Source of the DNA: Candidatus Peregrinibacteria bacterium GW2011_GWF2_38_29
GTDB taxonomy: Bacteria > Patescibacteriota > Gracilibacteria > UBA1369 > UBA12463
DNA length: 64,000 nt
Direction of reading: 5' to 3'
NCBI GenBank assembly: GCA_000992695.1
Contig: LBUS01000006.1
Span: 34,076-98,075, forward strand
Positions 27,040 to 34,255 of this stretch are shown here, one piece after another. The position numbers were made by a program, and so were the translations under genes. The notes under the pieces were generated by a model. It was not told the DNA's origin, did not search any database, and saw only the letters and a program-made list of their open reading frames with translations. The first letter of the stretch is position 1. The number at the start of each line of letters is the position of its first letter.

Positions 27040-27758
27040 GCCGCCATTTTTATAAAATATTCATGCACGCGAATGTCGTTCGTAAGTTCCGGATGGAACG
27101 TTGAAATTAGGATGTTGTTTTTTTGCGCGTTGCCGAATTTTCCTTCAGCCATCACAATTTCATTTTTATATTTCGCCAAAATTTCAACATTTTTTCCAAC
27201 ACTTTTTATTTTTGGCGCACGAATAAAAATCGCAGGAAAATCGCGCACTTTTTTGCGCGTCACGTTGCCTTTGTAGCCAACTTTTTCCCCGAGCACCGGA
27301 ATTTCCACGTCTACCTCAAAGCTGTCAGTTTGTCTTCCATAAGCATTTCTTTCGATCTCCGCATCAATCACGTTAAAAGATTTCACGCCAATGCTCCCGT
27401 TATCTCCAAGGATTTTTTTTGCAAGCAAAATCGCTCCGGCACAAGTTCCATAAACCGCCATTCCGCTTTTAATTTTCTTTTTTATCGTATCAAAAAGTCC
27501 GCCACGTTTAAGCATCATGGAAATATGCGTACTTTCTCCGCCGGGGATAATCAGTCCGCGAATATTTTCCAAATCGCGCACCGTTTTAACAAAAACGACT
27601 TCAGCGCCGCATTCTTCAAGCATCATGGCGTGCTCTTCAACGCTTCCCTGAATATCAAGCACGCCAATTTTGACTTTTCGCCCCACGGCTTTGACTTTTG
27701 AGCTGTGGTTTTGAGCTTTGAGTTTTGACTTTTGAGTTTTAGTTTCCGCGTTTCGCAT
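27036..27758 (-). CDS. pdxT: pyridoxal 5'-phosphate synthase glutaminase PdxT
   Basis: 240 residues from ATG 27758, or 216 from GTG 27686. The conserved protein begins [15 protein letters not shown]; glutaminase residues are in LIIPGGEST, the nucleophile Cys in [10 protein letters not shown], and the His/Glu pair in STFHPEL. It supplies ammonia to PdxS for de novo vitamin B6 synthesis. The first ~24 residues from the ATG ([12 protein letters not shown]...) are encoded by a dispersed repeat and are not part of the family. The ATG start overlaps pdxS by 20 bases; the GTG start would leave the repeat as a spacer. Confidence 0.92.
   Translation of the reverse strand: MRNAETKTQKSKLKAQNHSSKVKAVGRKVKIGVLDIQGSVEEHAMMLEECGAEVVFVKTVRDLENIRGLIIPGGESTHISMMLKRGGLFDTIKKKIKSGMAVYGTCAGAILLAKKILGDNGSIGVKSFNVIDAEIERNAYGRQTDSFEVDVEIPVLGEKVGYKGNVTRKKVRDFPAIFIRAPKIKSVGKNVEILAKYKNEIVMAEGKFGNAQKNNILISTFHPELTNDIRVHEYFIKMAA
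27688..27743 (-). repeat. A-rich repeat at the pdxS/pdxT junction
   Basis: On the coding strand the repeat reads AAACTCAAAAGTCAAAACTC, AAAGCTCAAAACCACAGCTC, AAAAGTCAAAG. It starts right at the pdxS stop and covers the first codons of pdxT. A close copy lies inside carB at 36071-36130, and a shorter one at 34514-34542. Confidence 0.75.
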
Positions 27759-28626
27759 AAAGATCCGTAAGTTTACTAATCTCCAAGCTCTTCATCGGTT
27801 CACCAAGCCCTTCTGATACGCGAGCCAAAACATTCGCATCATTAAAATGCAAAACCGCTTCAACGATAGCTTTCGCGCGTTTTAAAGGATCCGAAGATTT
27901 AAAAATTCCGCTTCCAACAAAAACACCATCGCAACCCATTTGCATCATCATTGCTGCATCCGCAGGAGTGGCAAGGCCACCGGCTGCAAAATTTACAACA
28001 GGTAGTTTTTGATTTTTTGAAACGTATTCAACGAGTGCAATAGGAACGCGCATTTCTTTTGCTTTTTCCGCAATCAATTCTTTTCCCGCACCTTTCAAAA
28101 ATGCAATTTCGTCCTTCACGGCACGCACATGTCGAACGGCTTCAACAACATTTCCAGTACCCGCCTCCCCTTTTGTGCGAATCATTGCCGCGCCCTCATT
28201 TATGCGCCTTAAAGCTTCTCCGAGATTTCTGCATCCGCAAACAAACGGAACTTTGAATTTCGATTTATCAACATGATATTGCTCATCCGCAGGTGTAAGC
28301 ACCTCGCTTTCATCAATATAATCAACGCCGAGCGCTTCAAGGATTTGCGCTTCCACGAAATGTCCGATGCGAACTTTTGCCATCACCGGAATCGAAACTG
28401 TTTTCATAATTTCTTTTATCATTTTTGGATCGCTCATTCTTGCAACACCACCTTGCGCACGAATATCCGAAGGAACGCGTTCGAGCGCCATAACCGCAAC
28501 AGCACCCGCTTGTTCTGCGATTTTTGCCTGTTTTGCATTTGTCACATCCATAATCACGCCGCCCTTAAGCATCTGCGCGAGCCCGGATTTCAACTTCGGC
28601 GTATTTTTCAAAACTTTTTTTATCAT
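27739..28626 (-). CDS. pdxS: pyridoxal 5'-phosphate synthase subunit PdxS
   Basis: 295 residues, full length. It condenses ribose 5-phosphate, glyceraldehyde 3-phosphate and ammonia to PLP. Highly conserved signature: [60 protein letters not shown], and the C-terminal [16 protein letters not shown]. Together with PdxT it forms the complete ribose-dependent B6 pathway. Confidence 0.97.
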   Translation of the reverse strand: MIKKVLKNTPKLKSGLAQMLKGGVIMDVTNAKQAKIAEQAGAVAVMALERVPSDIRAQGGVARMSDPKMIKEIMKTVSIPVMAKVRIGHFVEAQILEALGVDYIDESEVLTPADEQYHVDKSKFKVPFVCGCRNLGEALRRINEGAAMIRTKGEAGTGNVVEAVRHVRAVKDEIAFLKGAGKELIAEKAKEMRVPIALVEYVSKNQKLPVVNFAAGGLATPADAAMMMQMGCDGVFVGSGIFKSSDPLKRAKAIVEAVLHFNDANVLARVSEGLGEPMKSLEISKLTDLYAKRGN

Positions 28627-28663
28627 AAATATTTTTATTAATTGTTATTGCGTCGGAATTCTA

Positions 28664-29860
28664 TCAAATATGCAGACTCTCAACAACATAATCAATGTCT
28701 TTATCTCCGCGACCCGACAAATTCACTAAAATCGTTTGATCAGGCGAAAGTTCTGCCGCTAGTTTGCACGCATGAGAAATTGCATGCGCACTTTCGAGTG
28801 CAGGAATAATGCCTTCCAGTTGCGATAATTCCATAAAAGAATCAAGGCATTCTTTATCACTTGCAAGTTTGTATTCGACGCGTTTTATATCTTTCAAGAA
28901 ACTGTGTTGTGGCCCAACTCCCGGATAATCCAAGCCCGAAGCAATCGAATAAACCGGTTCAGGATTACCGTCTTTGTCTTGCAGTAAATAAGTATGCATT
29001 CCATGAATATTTCCCGGTTCTCCCAAGGTCAAAGTTGCCGCATGATTTCCAGGCTGAAGCCCTTTTCCGCTCGGCTCAACGCCATAAATTTTAACATTTT
29101 CATCTTCCAGAAATGCCGAAAACAAGCCAATAGCGTTACTTCCTCCTCCAACACAAGCCACAAGATTATCAGGCAATTTCCCTGTCATTTCGAGAAATTG
29201 TTCGCGGGCTTCTTCTCCAACAATTCTTTGAAAATCTCGCACCATCATTGGAAAAGGATGCGGACCAACAACGGATCCGATTCCAAAAAATATATTTTGC
29301 GGGTCTTTAATAAATTCCATAAAAGCTGAATCAACAGCGTCCTTAAGCGTTTTCGTGCCCTGCGTAACAGGCACAACTTTTGCGCCAAGAATTTTCATAC
29401 GCGTAACATTTGGTGCCTGTTTTGCGATATCGATTTCTCCCATATGGATTTCACACGGAAGTCCGACAACAGCTGCCGCAGTGGCTAGAGCAACACCATG
29501 TTGACCCGCTCCGGTTTCCGCGACAATTTTATTTTTACCAATTTTTTTTGCAATCAAAGCCTCCCCAATAGTGTGATTTATTTTATGCGCGCCGGTGTGA
29601 TTCAAATCTTCACGCTTTAAATAAATTTTTGCACCGCCATATTTTTTGCTGAGTTTTTCCGCATAATAAATCGGGCTCGGCCTGCCAATATAGTTTTTGC
29701 GATAATAATTCATCTCATCTTTGAATTCTTTTGTATCCTTGATTTTCGTATAGAAATCAGCAATTTCGTCGAAAATCGGTTTTAATTGATCCGGAATAAT
29801 TTGTCCGCCATAATTCCCAAAAAATCCTTTTTTATCCGGTTGAATATCATATTTTTTCAT
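28664..29860 (-). CDS. trpB: tryptophan synthase beta chain
   Basis: 398 residues. It makes tryptophan from indole and serine using PLP. Signs: [34 protein letters not shown] with the PLP Lys near residue 93, [15 protein letters not shown], and the phosphate loop [15 protein letters not shown]. No trpA or other trp biosynthesis gene is here, so indole may be scavenged, with trpA elsewhere as the alternative. The protein contains no Trp. It is the last gene of the trpR-leader-orphan-trpB unit. Confidence 0.95.
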   Translation of the reverse strand: MKKYDIQPDKKGFFGNYGGQIIPDQLKPIFDEIADFYTKIKDTKEFKDEMNYYRKNYIGRPSPIYYAEKLSKKYGGAKIYLKREDLNHTGAHKINHTIGEALIAKKIGKNKIVAETGAGQHGVALATAAAVVGLPCEIHMGEIDIAKQAPNVTRMKILGAKVVPVTQGTKTLKDAVDSAFMEFIKDPQNIFFGIGSVVGPHPFPMMVRDFQRIVGEEAREQFLEMTGKLPDNLVACVGGGSNAIGLFSAFLEDENVKIYGVEPSGKGLQPGNHAATLTLGEPGNIHGMHTYLLQDKDGNPEPVYSIASGLDYPGVGPQHSFLKDIKRVEYKLASDKECLDSFMELSQLEGIIPALESAHAISHACKLAAELSPDQTILVNLSGRGDKDIDYVVESLHI

Positions 29861-29904
29861 GTTTTAATTGGTTAAATTTTAATAAAAATAATAAAAGCAA
29901 TAAT

Positions 29905-30453
29905 TTAATTCCTTGGCTTATAAGCTTCGGGGTTAGGTTCAAGAAGAGAAATCAGCTTTTTTACAGCCAGTTTTCGTATAATAAAAATACGATCCGGGTT
30001 ACGACCTAATTTGATTGGATTTAGCTTGTATAATTTAAAATCTTTCAATATATTTCGAGGATCCACGAGCTCTAAATGCCCAATTAGATCAACAGCAGCG
30101 CTTGATGGTGTCTCGAGGAGTCCGCGACACATAAGAGAGTCATAGGGATCTTTGTAATCAGGATCTATGCCAAATTTTTCATAGAGCTTTGTTGTATCAA
30201 CATGAAGAAAATCAGGAGGTAATGATAGAGCACGCTTATAAGCTTCAGCCTCGCCGAGCACTTCGAGTATTCGCAATTTAGCCAGAGTTCTAATGGATAC
30301 GCCGTTTTCCTGAGGGAATCCAACGCCATTATCAATAGTTGTTTTTTCCCGTAACATACGCGTGATATAGCCCAAAGATTCGGCATATGTAGGCAGTAGC
30401 CTTAGTGGGTCGGAACGTCTTTCGGGTCCTGTATATTCATCTGTATTTTTCAT
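29905..30453 (-). CDS. hypothetical protein within the trp operon
   Basis: 182 residues, soluble, no family recognised. It starts MKNTDEYTGPERRSDPLRLL and is mostly helical, with a basic C-terminal half (IFIIRKLAVKKLISLLE). No Trp and only one Cys. It lies directly behind the attenuator and 44 bases before trpB, so it should be expressed when tryptophan is scarce. Its job may relate to tryptophan or indole supply, but only position supports this. Confidence 0.6.
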   Translation of the reverse strand: MKNTDEYTGPERRSDPLRLLPTYAESLGYITRMLREKTTIDNGVGFPQENGVSIRTLAKLRILEVLGEAEAYKRALSLPPDFLHVDTTKLYEKFGIDPDYKDPYDSLMCRGLLETPSSAAVDLIGHLELVDPRNILKDFKLYKLNPIKLGRNPDRIFIIRKLAVKKLISLLEPNPEAYKPRN

Positions 30454-30473
30454 AATTTTTTAAATTAAATAAT

Positions 30474-30534
30474 AAAAAAACCGCCATTTTTTGGCGGTGT
30501 ATAAACAAATAAAATAACAAGGTTTACACCCGCC
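30474..30534 (-). promoter_or_regulatory. trp transcription attenuator (antiterminator/terminator)
   Basis: On the minus strand: segment 2 GGCGGGTGTAAACC (30534-30521), segment 3 GTTTATACACCGCC (30506-30493), segment 4 TGGCGGT (30486-30480), then seven T (30480-30474). Segments 3 and 4 form a perfect 7-bp terminator stem (ACCGCCA/TGGCGGT) with an A-rich loop. Segments 2 and 3 form a longer alternative stem (GGCGG/CCGCC plus UGUA/UACA). The two structures share 30493-30498, so they exclude each other. The stop codon of the Trp leader peptide lies in segment 2. Confidence 0.8.
30480..30498 (-). terminator. intrinsic terminator of the trp attenuator
   Basis: ACCGCCA (30498-30492), A-rich loop, TGGCGGT (30486-30480), followed by a run of T on the minus strand. 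It ends trpR transcripts unless the antiterminator forms. Confidence 0.85.
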
Positions 30535-30589
30535 AATATTTAACGTCACGCCAAGACAAATTTTTATATGCGATTTTGATTTTAAACAT
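30524..30589 (-). CDS. Trp leader peptide (21 residues)
   Basis: ATG at 30589-30587 overlaps the last codons of trpR (AAT GTT TAA contains ATG TTT), so translation may be coupled. The frame is 21 codons and stop. It starts MFKIKIAYK and has Trp at positions 13 (LSWRD) and 19 (KYWRV); the stop TAA is at 30526-30524 inside the antiterminator arm. Two Trp in 21 residues compares with none in TrpR, the orphan and TrpB. A ribosome stalled at Trp13 would leave segment 2 free for the antiterminator, while one reaching the stop would cover it and allow termination. Confidence 0.8.
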   Translation of the reverse strand: MFKIKIAYKNLSWRDVKYWRV

Positions 30590-30833
30590 TTTTAAATCTT
30601 TTAAGTTTTAATTCTCGCGATCCCCTTGTTACAGTTGCCACCCCAACCTTCAATTTTTTAACAATTTCACGTTGAGGAACACCGGCCTTAAGCATTCTAA
30701 CGATTTCAATTCTCACAGGCACGGAATCCAGCTCTTGAGCCGTTAAAAGCCCTTTCAAAAACTCCTCCATCTCCTTCGGATTTTTGATTTTCAGCAGGCT
30801 TTTTACCAATTGTTTTAAATAAGCATTTTTCAT
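30582..30833 (-). CDS. trpR: Trp repressor family protein
   Basis: 83 residues, a compact TrpR. The helix-turn-helix reads VPQREIVKKLKVGVATVTRGSREL, matching the TrpR/YerC family, with the preceding helix LTAQELDSVPVRIEIVRML. TrpR binds DNA when loaded with L-tryptophan. A 18-bp operator much like the E. coli trp operator lies 5-22 bases upstream of the ATG, over its own promoter, so it is probably autoregulated and controls the downstream genes. It lacks Trp. Confidence 0.9.
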   Translation of the reverse strand: MKNAYLKQLVKSLLKIKNPKEMEEFLKGLLTAQELDSVPVRIEIVRMLKAGVPQREIVKKLKVGVATVTRGSRELKLKRFKNV

Positions 30834-30837
30834 ATGC

Positions 30838-30855
30838 GTACTATCAAACTAGTAC
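30838..30855 (-). promoter_or_regulatory. TrpR operator
   Basis: GTACTATCAAACTAGTAC on the plus strand: perfect 6-bp arms GTACTA/TAGTAC. The right half AACTAGTAC equals the E. coli trp half-site, and the outer bases GCGTACTA also match the E. coli operator. It starts two bases from the -10 box and covers the predicted transcription start of trpR. Confidence 0.85.
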
Positions 30856-30856
30856 A

Positions 30857-30885
30857 ATAATACATACACTATTTTCAAAAGTCAA
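30857..30885 (-). promoter_or_regulatory. promoter of trpR operon
   Basis: On the minus strand TTGACT (30885-30880), 17-base spacer, TATTAT (30862-30857), followed at once by the TrpR operator. Confidence 0.8.
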
Positions 30886-30893
30886 GCGTAAAT

Positions 30894-31499
30894 TTATATA
30901 GCCTTTCTCCCCTCAATCGATCTCATCAGCGTCAGCTCATCCGTATAATTCAAATTTCCGCCAACCGGAATCCCGCGAGCAATACGCGTTACATTCACGC
31001 CCGATGGTTTCAGCAAATTCGAAATATAAATTGAAGTCGCATCCCCTTCATGGCTTGGATTTGTTGCCAAAATAACCTCACAAACACCCGATGGATTGCA
31101 AGAGATTCTATTAACCAATTCCTTGATTTTTAATTCATCCGGCCCAATACCATCAACCGGCGCAATTGCACCGTGCAAAACGTGATATACGCCCTTATAG
31201 CCGGTTTTTTCAATCGAACCAATGTCGATAATCTGCTCAACAACGCAAATCGTTTTTTGGTCGCGCGAATTATCTCTGCAAATTTCGCAACAATCCGGAA
31301 TATCGCTTAAAGCCCAGCAAATCGGGCAAAAATTCGACGCCTCTTTAAGTCGCCTCACCGCATCGCTCAAATTATTCACCTGAGTTTCCGGTGTTTTTAA
31401 TAAATGCAAAGTTAATCTTTCAGCCGTTTTTGGCCCAATTCCCGGCAATTTGCTCAGTTCTTCGATTAAATTATTTACTTGTTTCGGTAGAAAGCTCAT
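30894..31499 (-). CDS. recR: recombination mediator RecR
   Basis: 201 residues from the ATG at 31499, which starts MSFLPKQVNNLIEELSKLPGIGPKTAERLTLHL as RecR should; a longer frame to 31589 would add 30 unrelated residues inside the MFS gene. Helix-hairpin-helix at the start, a C4 zinc site (CPICWALSDIPDCCEIC) near 60, and a Toprim domain (CVVEQIIDIGSIEKTGYKGVYHVLHGAI). Works with RecO/RecF in loading RecA. Overlaps the MFS gene end by 29 bases. Confidence 0.95.
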   Translation of the reverse strand: MSFLPKQVNNLIEELSKLPGIGPKTAERLTLHLLKTPETQVNNLSDAVRRLKEASNFCPICWALSDIPDCCEICRDNSRDQKTICVVEQIIDIGSIEKTGYKGVYHVLHGAIAPVDGIGPDELKIKELVNRISCNPSGVCEVILATNPSHEGDATSIYISNLLKPSGVNVTRIARGIPVGGNLNYTDELTLMRSIEGRKAI

Positions 31500-32667
31500 T
31501 TTTGTCGTTATTAAAAAACAAAATAAAGAATAAAAGTGCGGCAATAACCGCCAAGACTCCACTATACACAAAAGTTCCAACTCCGTCACCTATCATCCAC
31601 AAAGCTCCGCAAATAACGCCACCGGGAAAAAGCAATAAGCCCTCAACCGCATGCAAAATTCCAAGTCCCGTCGCTCTGTTTGATTCCTCTGTCACGTTCG
31701 ATACAAATGCTCTCGAATTTCCATCTGTAAATGCGGAAAAAAGTCCGTATAAAACAAACAAAATTCCAACTTCAAAAACAGTTGTCGCAAAGATAAATCC
31801 AAAACACATCAACGCAAAAATAATAAAGCCCCAATATATAAATCTGCGCTTGCTAAAGCGATCCGCGAGCCTTCCAACAGGCCATGCAGTCAATGCAAAA
31901 ACAACATTATAAAGTAAATATAAAATTGGAATTAAAGCATTATTTGCACCAATAATCACACCCGCTCGAAGCAACAAAAACGCAACACCAACTCTCGCCA
32001 AACTGAATATTCCGATAACCAAAATAAACTTCCAAAATTTTCTTTTAAACATTCCTTTCCATCTTTTATATCTGAAAATATCTCCGGCTTTAACTTTTGC
32101 AATATGATCCGGTACATCTTTTTCTTTGACAAAGCTAACAACGCAAACCGCAAGCATTCCGGGGATCAGCGCAAACCAGAAAATATCTCGCACATTAAAA
32201 GCAAGATAAACAAGCAAGAAAGCCATTAAGTTCCCAACAATCGCACCAAGTGTATCAAGCGATTTCAAAAATCCAAAAGCCTCTCCCCTTTTCCCTTTAT
32301 TTGTATCGCCTGCAAGAAGCGCGTCACGCGGGGCTTCACGAACGCCTTTTCCGGTTCTATCAAGCAATCTTGCCGCAATCGCAATCCAAAAAGAACCCGC
32401 AACCGCAAGCAAAGGCTTTCCAAGTGCCGCAATAAAATATCCAAACATCACAAAAATTTTTCTGCGTCTAAAATAATCGCTCATCTGTCCCGAAACAATC
32501 TTCATAAAACTCGAAATCGAATCCGCCGCGCCCTCAATCACGCCAATCAAAAGCGTGCTTAATCCAAGTGTATTTTTCAAAAACCCCGGCAATAGCGGAA
32601 TCAGCATTTCTCCCGCAATATCCGCAAAAAAACTTGTAAATCCAAATAAAATTGTATTTCGACGCAT
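31471..32667 (-). CDS. major facilitator superfamily transporter
   Basis: 398 residues, about 12 hydrophobic helices. The cytoplasmic loop after helix 2 reads GQMSDYFRRRKIFVMFGY, the MFS motif A type (G-x-x-x-D-x-x-x-R-R), and the next loop has LLDRTGKGVREAPRDALLAG, which marks a distinct MFS subfamily. Substrate unknown. It precedes recR on the same strand with overlap, so the two are probably co-transcribed. Confidence 0.88.
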   Translation of the reverse strand: MRRNTILFGFTSFFADIAGEMLIPLLPGFLKNTLGLSTLLIGVIEGAADSISSFMKIVSGQMSDYFRRRKIFVMFGYFIAALGKPLLAVAGSFWIAIAARLLDRTGKGVREAPRDALLAGDTNKGKRGEAFGFLKSLDTLGAIVGNLMAFLLVYLAFNVRDIFWFALIPGMLAVCVVSFVKEKDVPDHIAKVKAGDIFRYKRWKGMFKRKFWKFILVIGIFSLARVGVAFLLLRAGVIIGANNALIPILYLLYNVVFALTAWPVGRLADRFSKRRFIYWGFIIFALMCFGFIFATTVFEVGILFVLYGLFSAFTDGNSRAFVSNVTEESNRATGLGILHAVEGLLLFPGGVICGALWMIGDGVGTFVYSGVLAVIAALLFFILFFNNDKNELSTETSK

Positions 32668-32745
32668 GAAGTAATTCTAACATATTTTTGCAATTATTTA
32701 TTCCCAATGTATCGTTTTATTAATATCTATAATTATTTAGCAATT

Positions 32746-33399
32746 ATGTGGTATTTGTATTTAGACGAATCAGGGGATCTGGGGTTTGATTTTGTTAATA
32801 AAAAACCTTCAAGATTTTTTACGATTTCAATTTTAGCGCTTAGCAGTCAATCAGCCAATAAACAGCTGATAAATGCCGTAAAGAAGACTTTAAAACGTAA
32901 GTTAAATCGCAAAAAGAATAAAAAAAGATTTATTCATGAGCTAAAAGGGTCTTCCACCGCATTGGAAGTTAAAAAATATTTCTACGATCAAGTGAAAAAC
33001 ATCAAGTTTGGTATTTACAGCATCACTCTAAATAAAAAAAGAGTATTTGAGCAATTAACAAAAGAAAAAGATCGAGTTTACAATTTTATTGCTAAGCAAG
33101 TTTTAGACGCTATCCCTTTTGAAAAAGCAGACGAGACAAGAATAGAGCTGATTGTAGATAAATCTAAAGGGAAAATGGGAGCTAGGGGTTTTAATGAATA
33201 TATTAAAAAGCAATTAGGCGCACGAATAAACCCGAAAACGCCATTGGATATTTATCATTGGGATTCCCAAAATACGCACGGGCTACAGGCTTCAGATCTT
33301 TTTTGTTGGGGAATTTTTCAAAAATATGAAAGACGCAAAGAGGATTGGTATAAAATTTATAAAGATAAAACAAATTTTGAAAGCCTGTATTTAGCGTAA
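32746..33399 (+). CDS. DUF3800 domain protein
   Basis: 217 residues from the ATG at 32746, which begins MWYLYLDESGDLGFDF, the hallmark of DUF3800 (RNase H-like fold predicted). Other conserved parts: FTISILAL, IELIVDKSKGKMG and the C-terminal HGLQASDLFCWGIFQKYE. The family often lies near mobile or defence genes, and its activity is not well established. The longer frame from 32707 would add 13 AT-rich codons. It stands alone, divergent from the MFS gene. Confidence 0.85.
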   Translation: MWYLYLDESGDLGFDFVNKKPSRFFTISILALSSQSANKQLINAVKKTLKRKLNRKKNKKRFIHELKGSSTALEVKKYFYDQVKNIKFGIYSITLNKKRVFEQLTKEKDRVYNFIAKQVLDAIPFEKADETRIELIVDKSKGKMGARGFNEYIKKQLGARINPKTPLDIYHWDSQNTHGLQASDLFCWGIFQKYERRKEDWYKIYKDKTNFESLYLA

Positions 33400-33589
33400 C
33401 AAAAAAGAGTGTACCTTGCAGATTTGTTTTGTCTCAATTTTAGCCAACCGGATGGATGGGAACATCGAGAACAATCTACAATGGCTTTATCACTCTTGTC
33501 TAAATTATATATCGACATTGATATATTTGCAATAAAAAATTTCAATTTTTGAGCCCATTCTGCTATACTACCCTCTTGTCAAAAATAAC
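33400..33589. other. intergenic stretch with an AT-rich inverted repeat
   Basis: About 190 bases without a supported gene. It holds an inverted repeat ATATATC/GATATAT (33507-33513/33520-33526) with a 6-base centre and a distant AAGAGTG/CACTCTT pair. An open frame crosses it on each strand, but neither is protein-like. Confidence 0.4.
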
Positions 33590-34252
33590 ATGCTAAGACC
33601 GGATTTAACACTCGATGTCGCAAAACAAGAAGCCGGCCCGATTCACGAAGAGCACGGCCGAACAATACTTTATGATTCAGATTTTGCGATATCGCTAGGA
33701 AGATTTGTAAAAGCCGCAAGTAAACCTCATATGCTTGGAGATTCATCAGTTGAGGATCCAAAGGGTGATGCAAAGCAAGCATTAAGAGAAATATTGGGCG
33801 AATTAAATATTGCAAAATATTTAAGTAGATTTTGTGAATTGCCGGGCTTTGATTATATTGATTATTCTTTAGGCGCTATCGATTTAGCCACAGATTTAGT
33901 TGCAAACGCTGTCGAGCACGGCAGTGGTTTTTGCACTAGCGGAGGGGTGACAGTGAGAAGCCATAATGCCGAGAATGGCGTGATTCTTACAGTCGATCAG
34001 CGTTTAGATGGCCCGGATTTAAACGCAATTTATAAGAGAGTTTTGACTGGCGCACATCCAAGTGAATTTACCGCTTCAAGAGGATATATGGGCATTCGTG
34101 GGGTTGGTACTTCCTTGATGGTTAACAAGAAAACTCCTTACGTTTGGAGTGAACAAATCCCAAAAGGAGAAGGGCCATATGAAGCATTAGGGGGGGGGTG
34201 GAACGAGAATTATAATGCTGGAAACATTCGAAAGGGTGAAGAGGGTTTTTAA
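33590..34252 (+). CDS. GHKL-type ATPase domain protein
   Basis: 220 residues. From about residue 95 it shows a histidine-kinase-like ATP-binding fold: N box LATDLVANAVEHGSG, strand VTVRSHNAENGVILTVDQ and a glycine-rich box RGYMGIRGVGTSLMV. This resembles RsbW-type anti-sigma/serine kinases more than full sensor kinases, as there is no phospho-acceptor domain. With four tandem sigma factors at 55-59 kb, an anti-sigma role is a fair guess, but unproven. A run of nine G (34190-34198) lies near the 3' end. It ends 3 bases from carB. Confidence 0.7.
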   Translation: MLRPDLTLDVAKQEAGPIHEEHGRTILYDSDFAISLGRFVKAASKPHMLGDSSVEDPKGDAKQALREILGELNIAKYLSRFCELPGFDYIDYSLGAIDLATDLVANAVEHGSGFCTSGGVTVRSHNAENGVILTVDQRLDGPDLNAIYKRVLTGAHPSEFTASRGYMGIRGVGTSLMVNKKTPYVWSEQIPKGEGPYEALGGGWNENYNAGNIRKGEEGF

Positions 34253-34255
34253 GAT

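Noticed and set aside
27123..27701. 192-codon plus-strand frame opposite pdxT
   Set aside because: Shadow of the conserved pdxT gene; rich in Phe, Asn and His as expected for antisense of Lys/Glu-rich coding.
33357..33545. 62-codon minus-strand frame with a CSRC motif after the DUF3800 gene
   Set aside because: It overlaps the end of the real gene, has no start signal, and the Cys pair alone is not enough.
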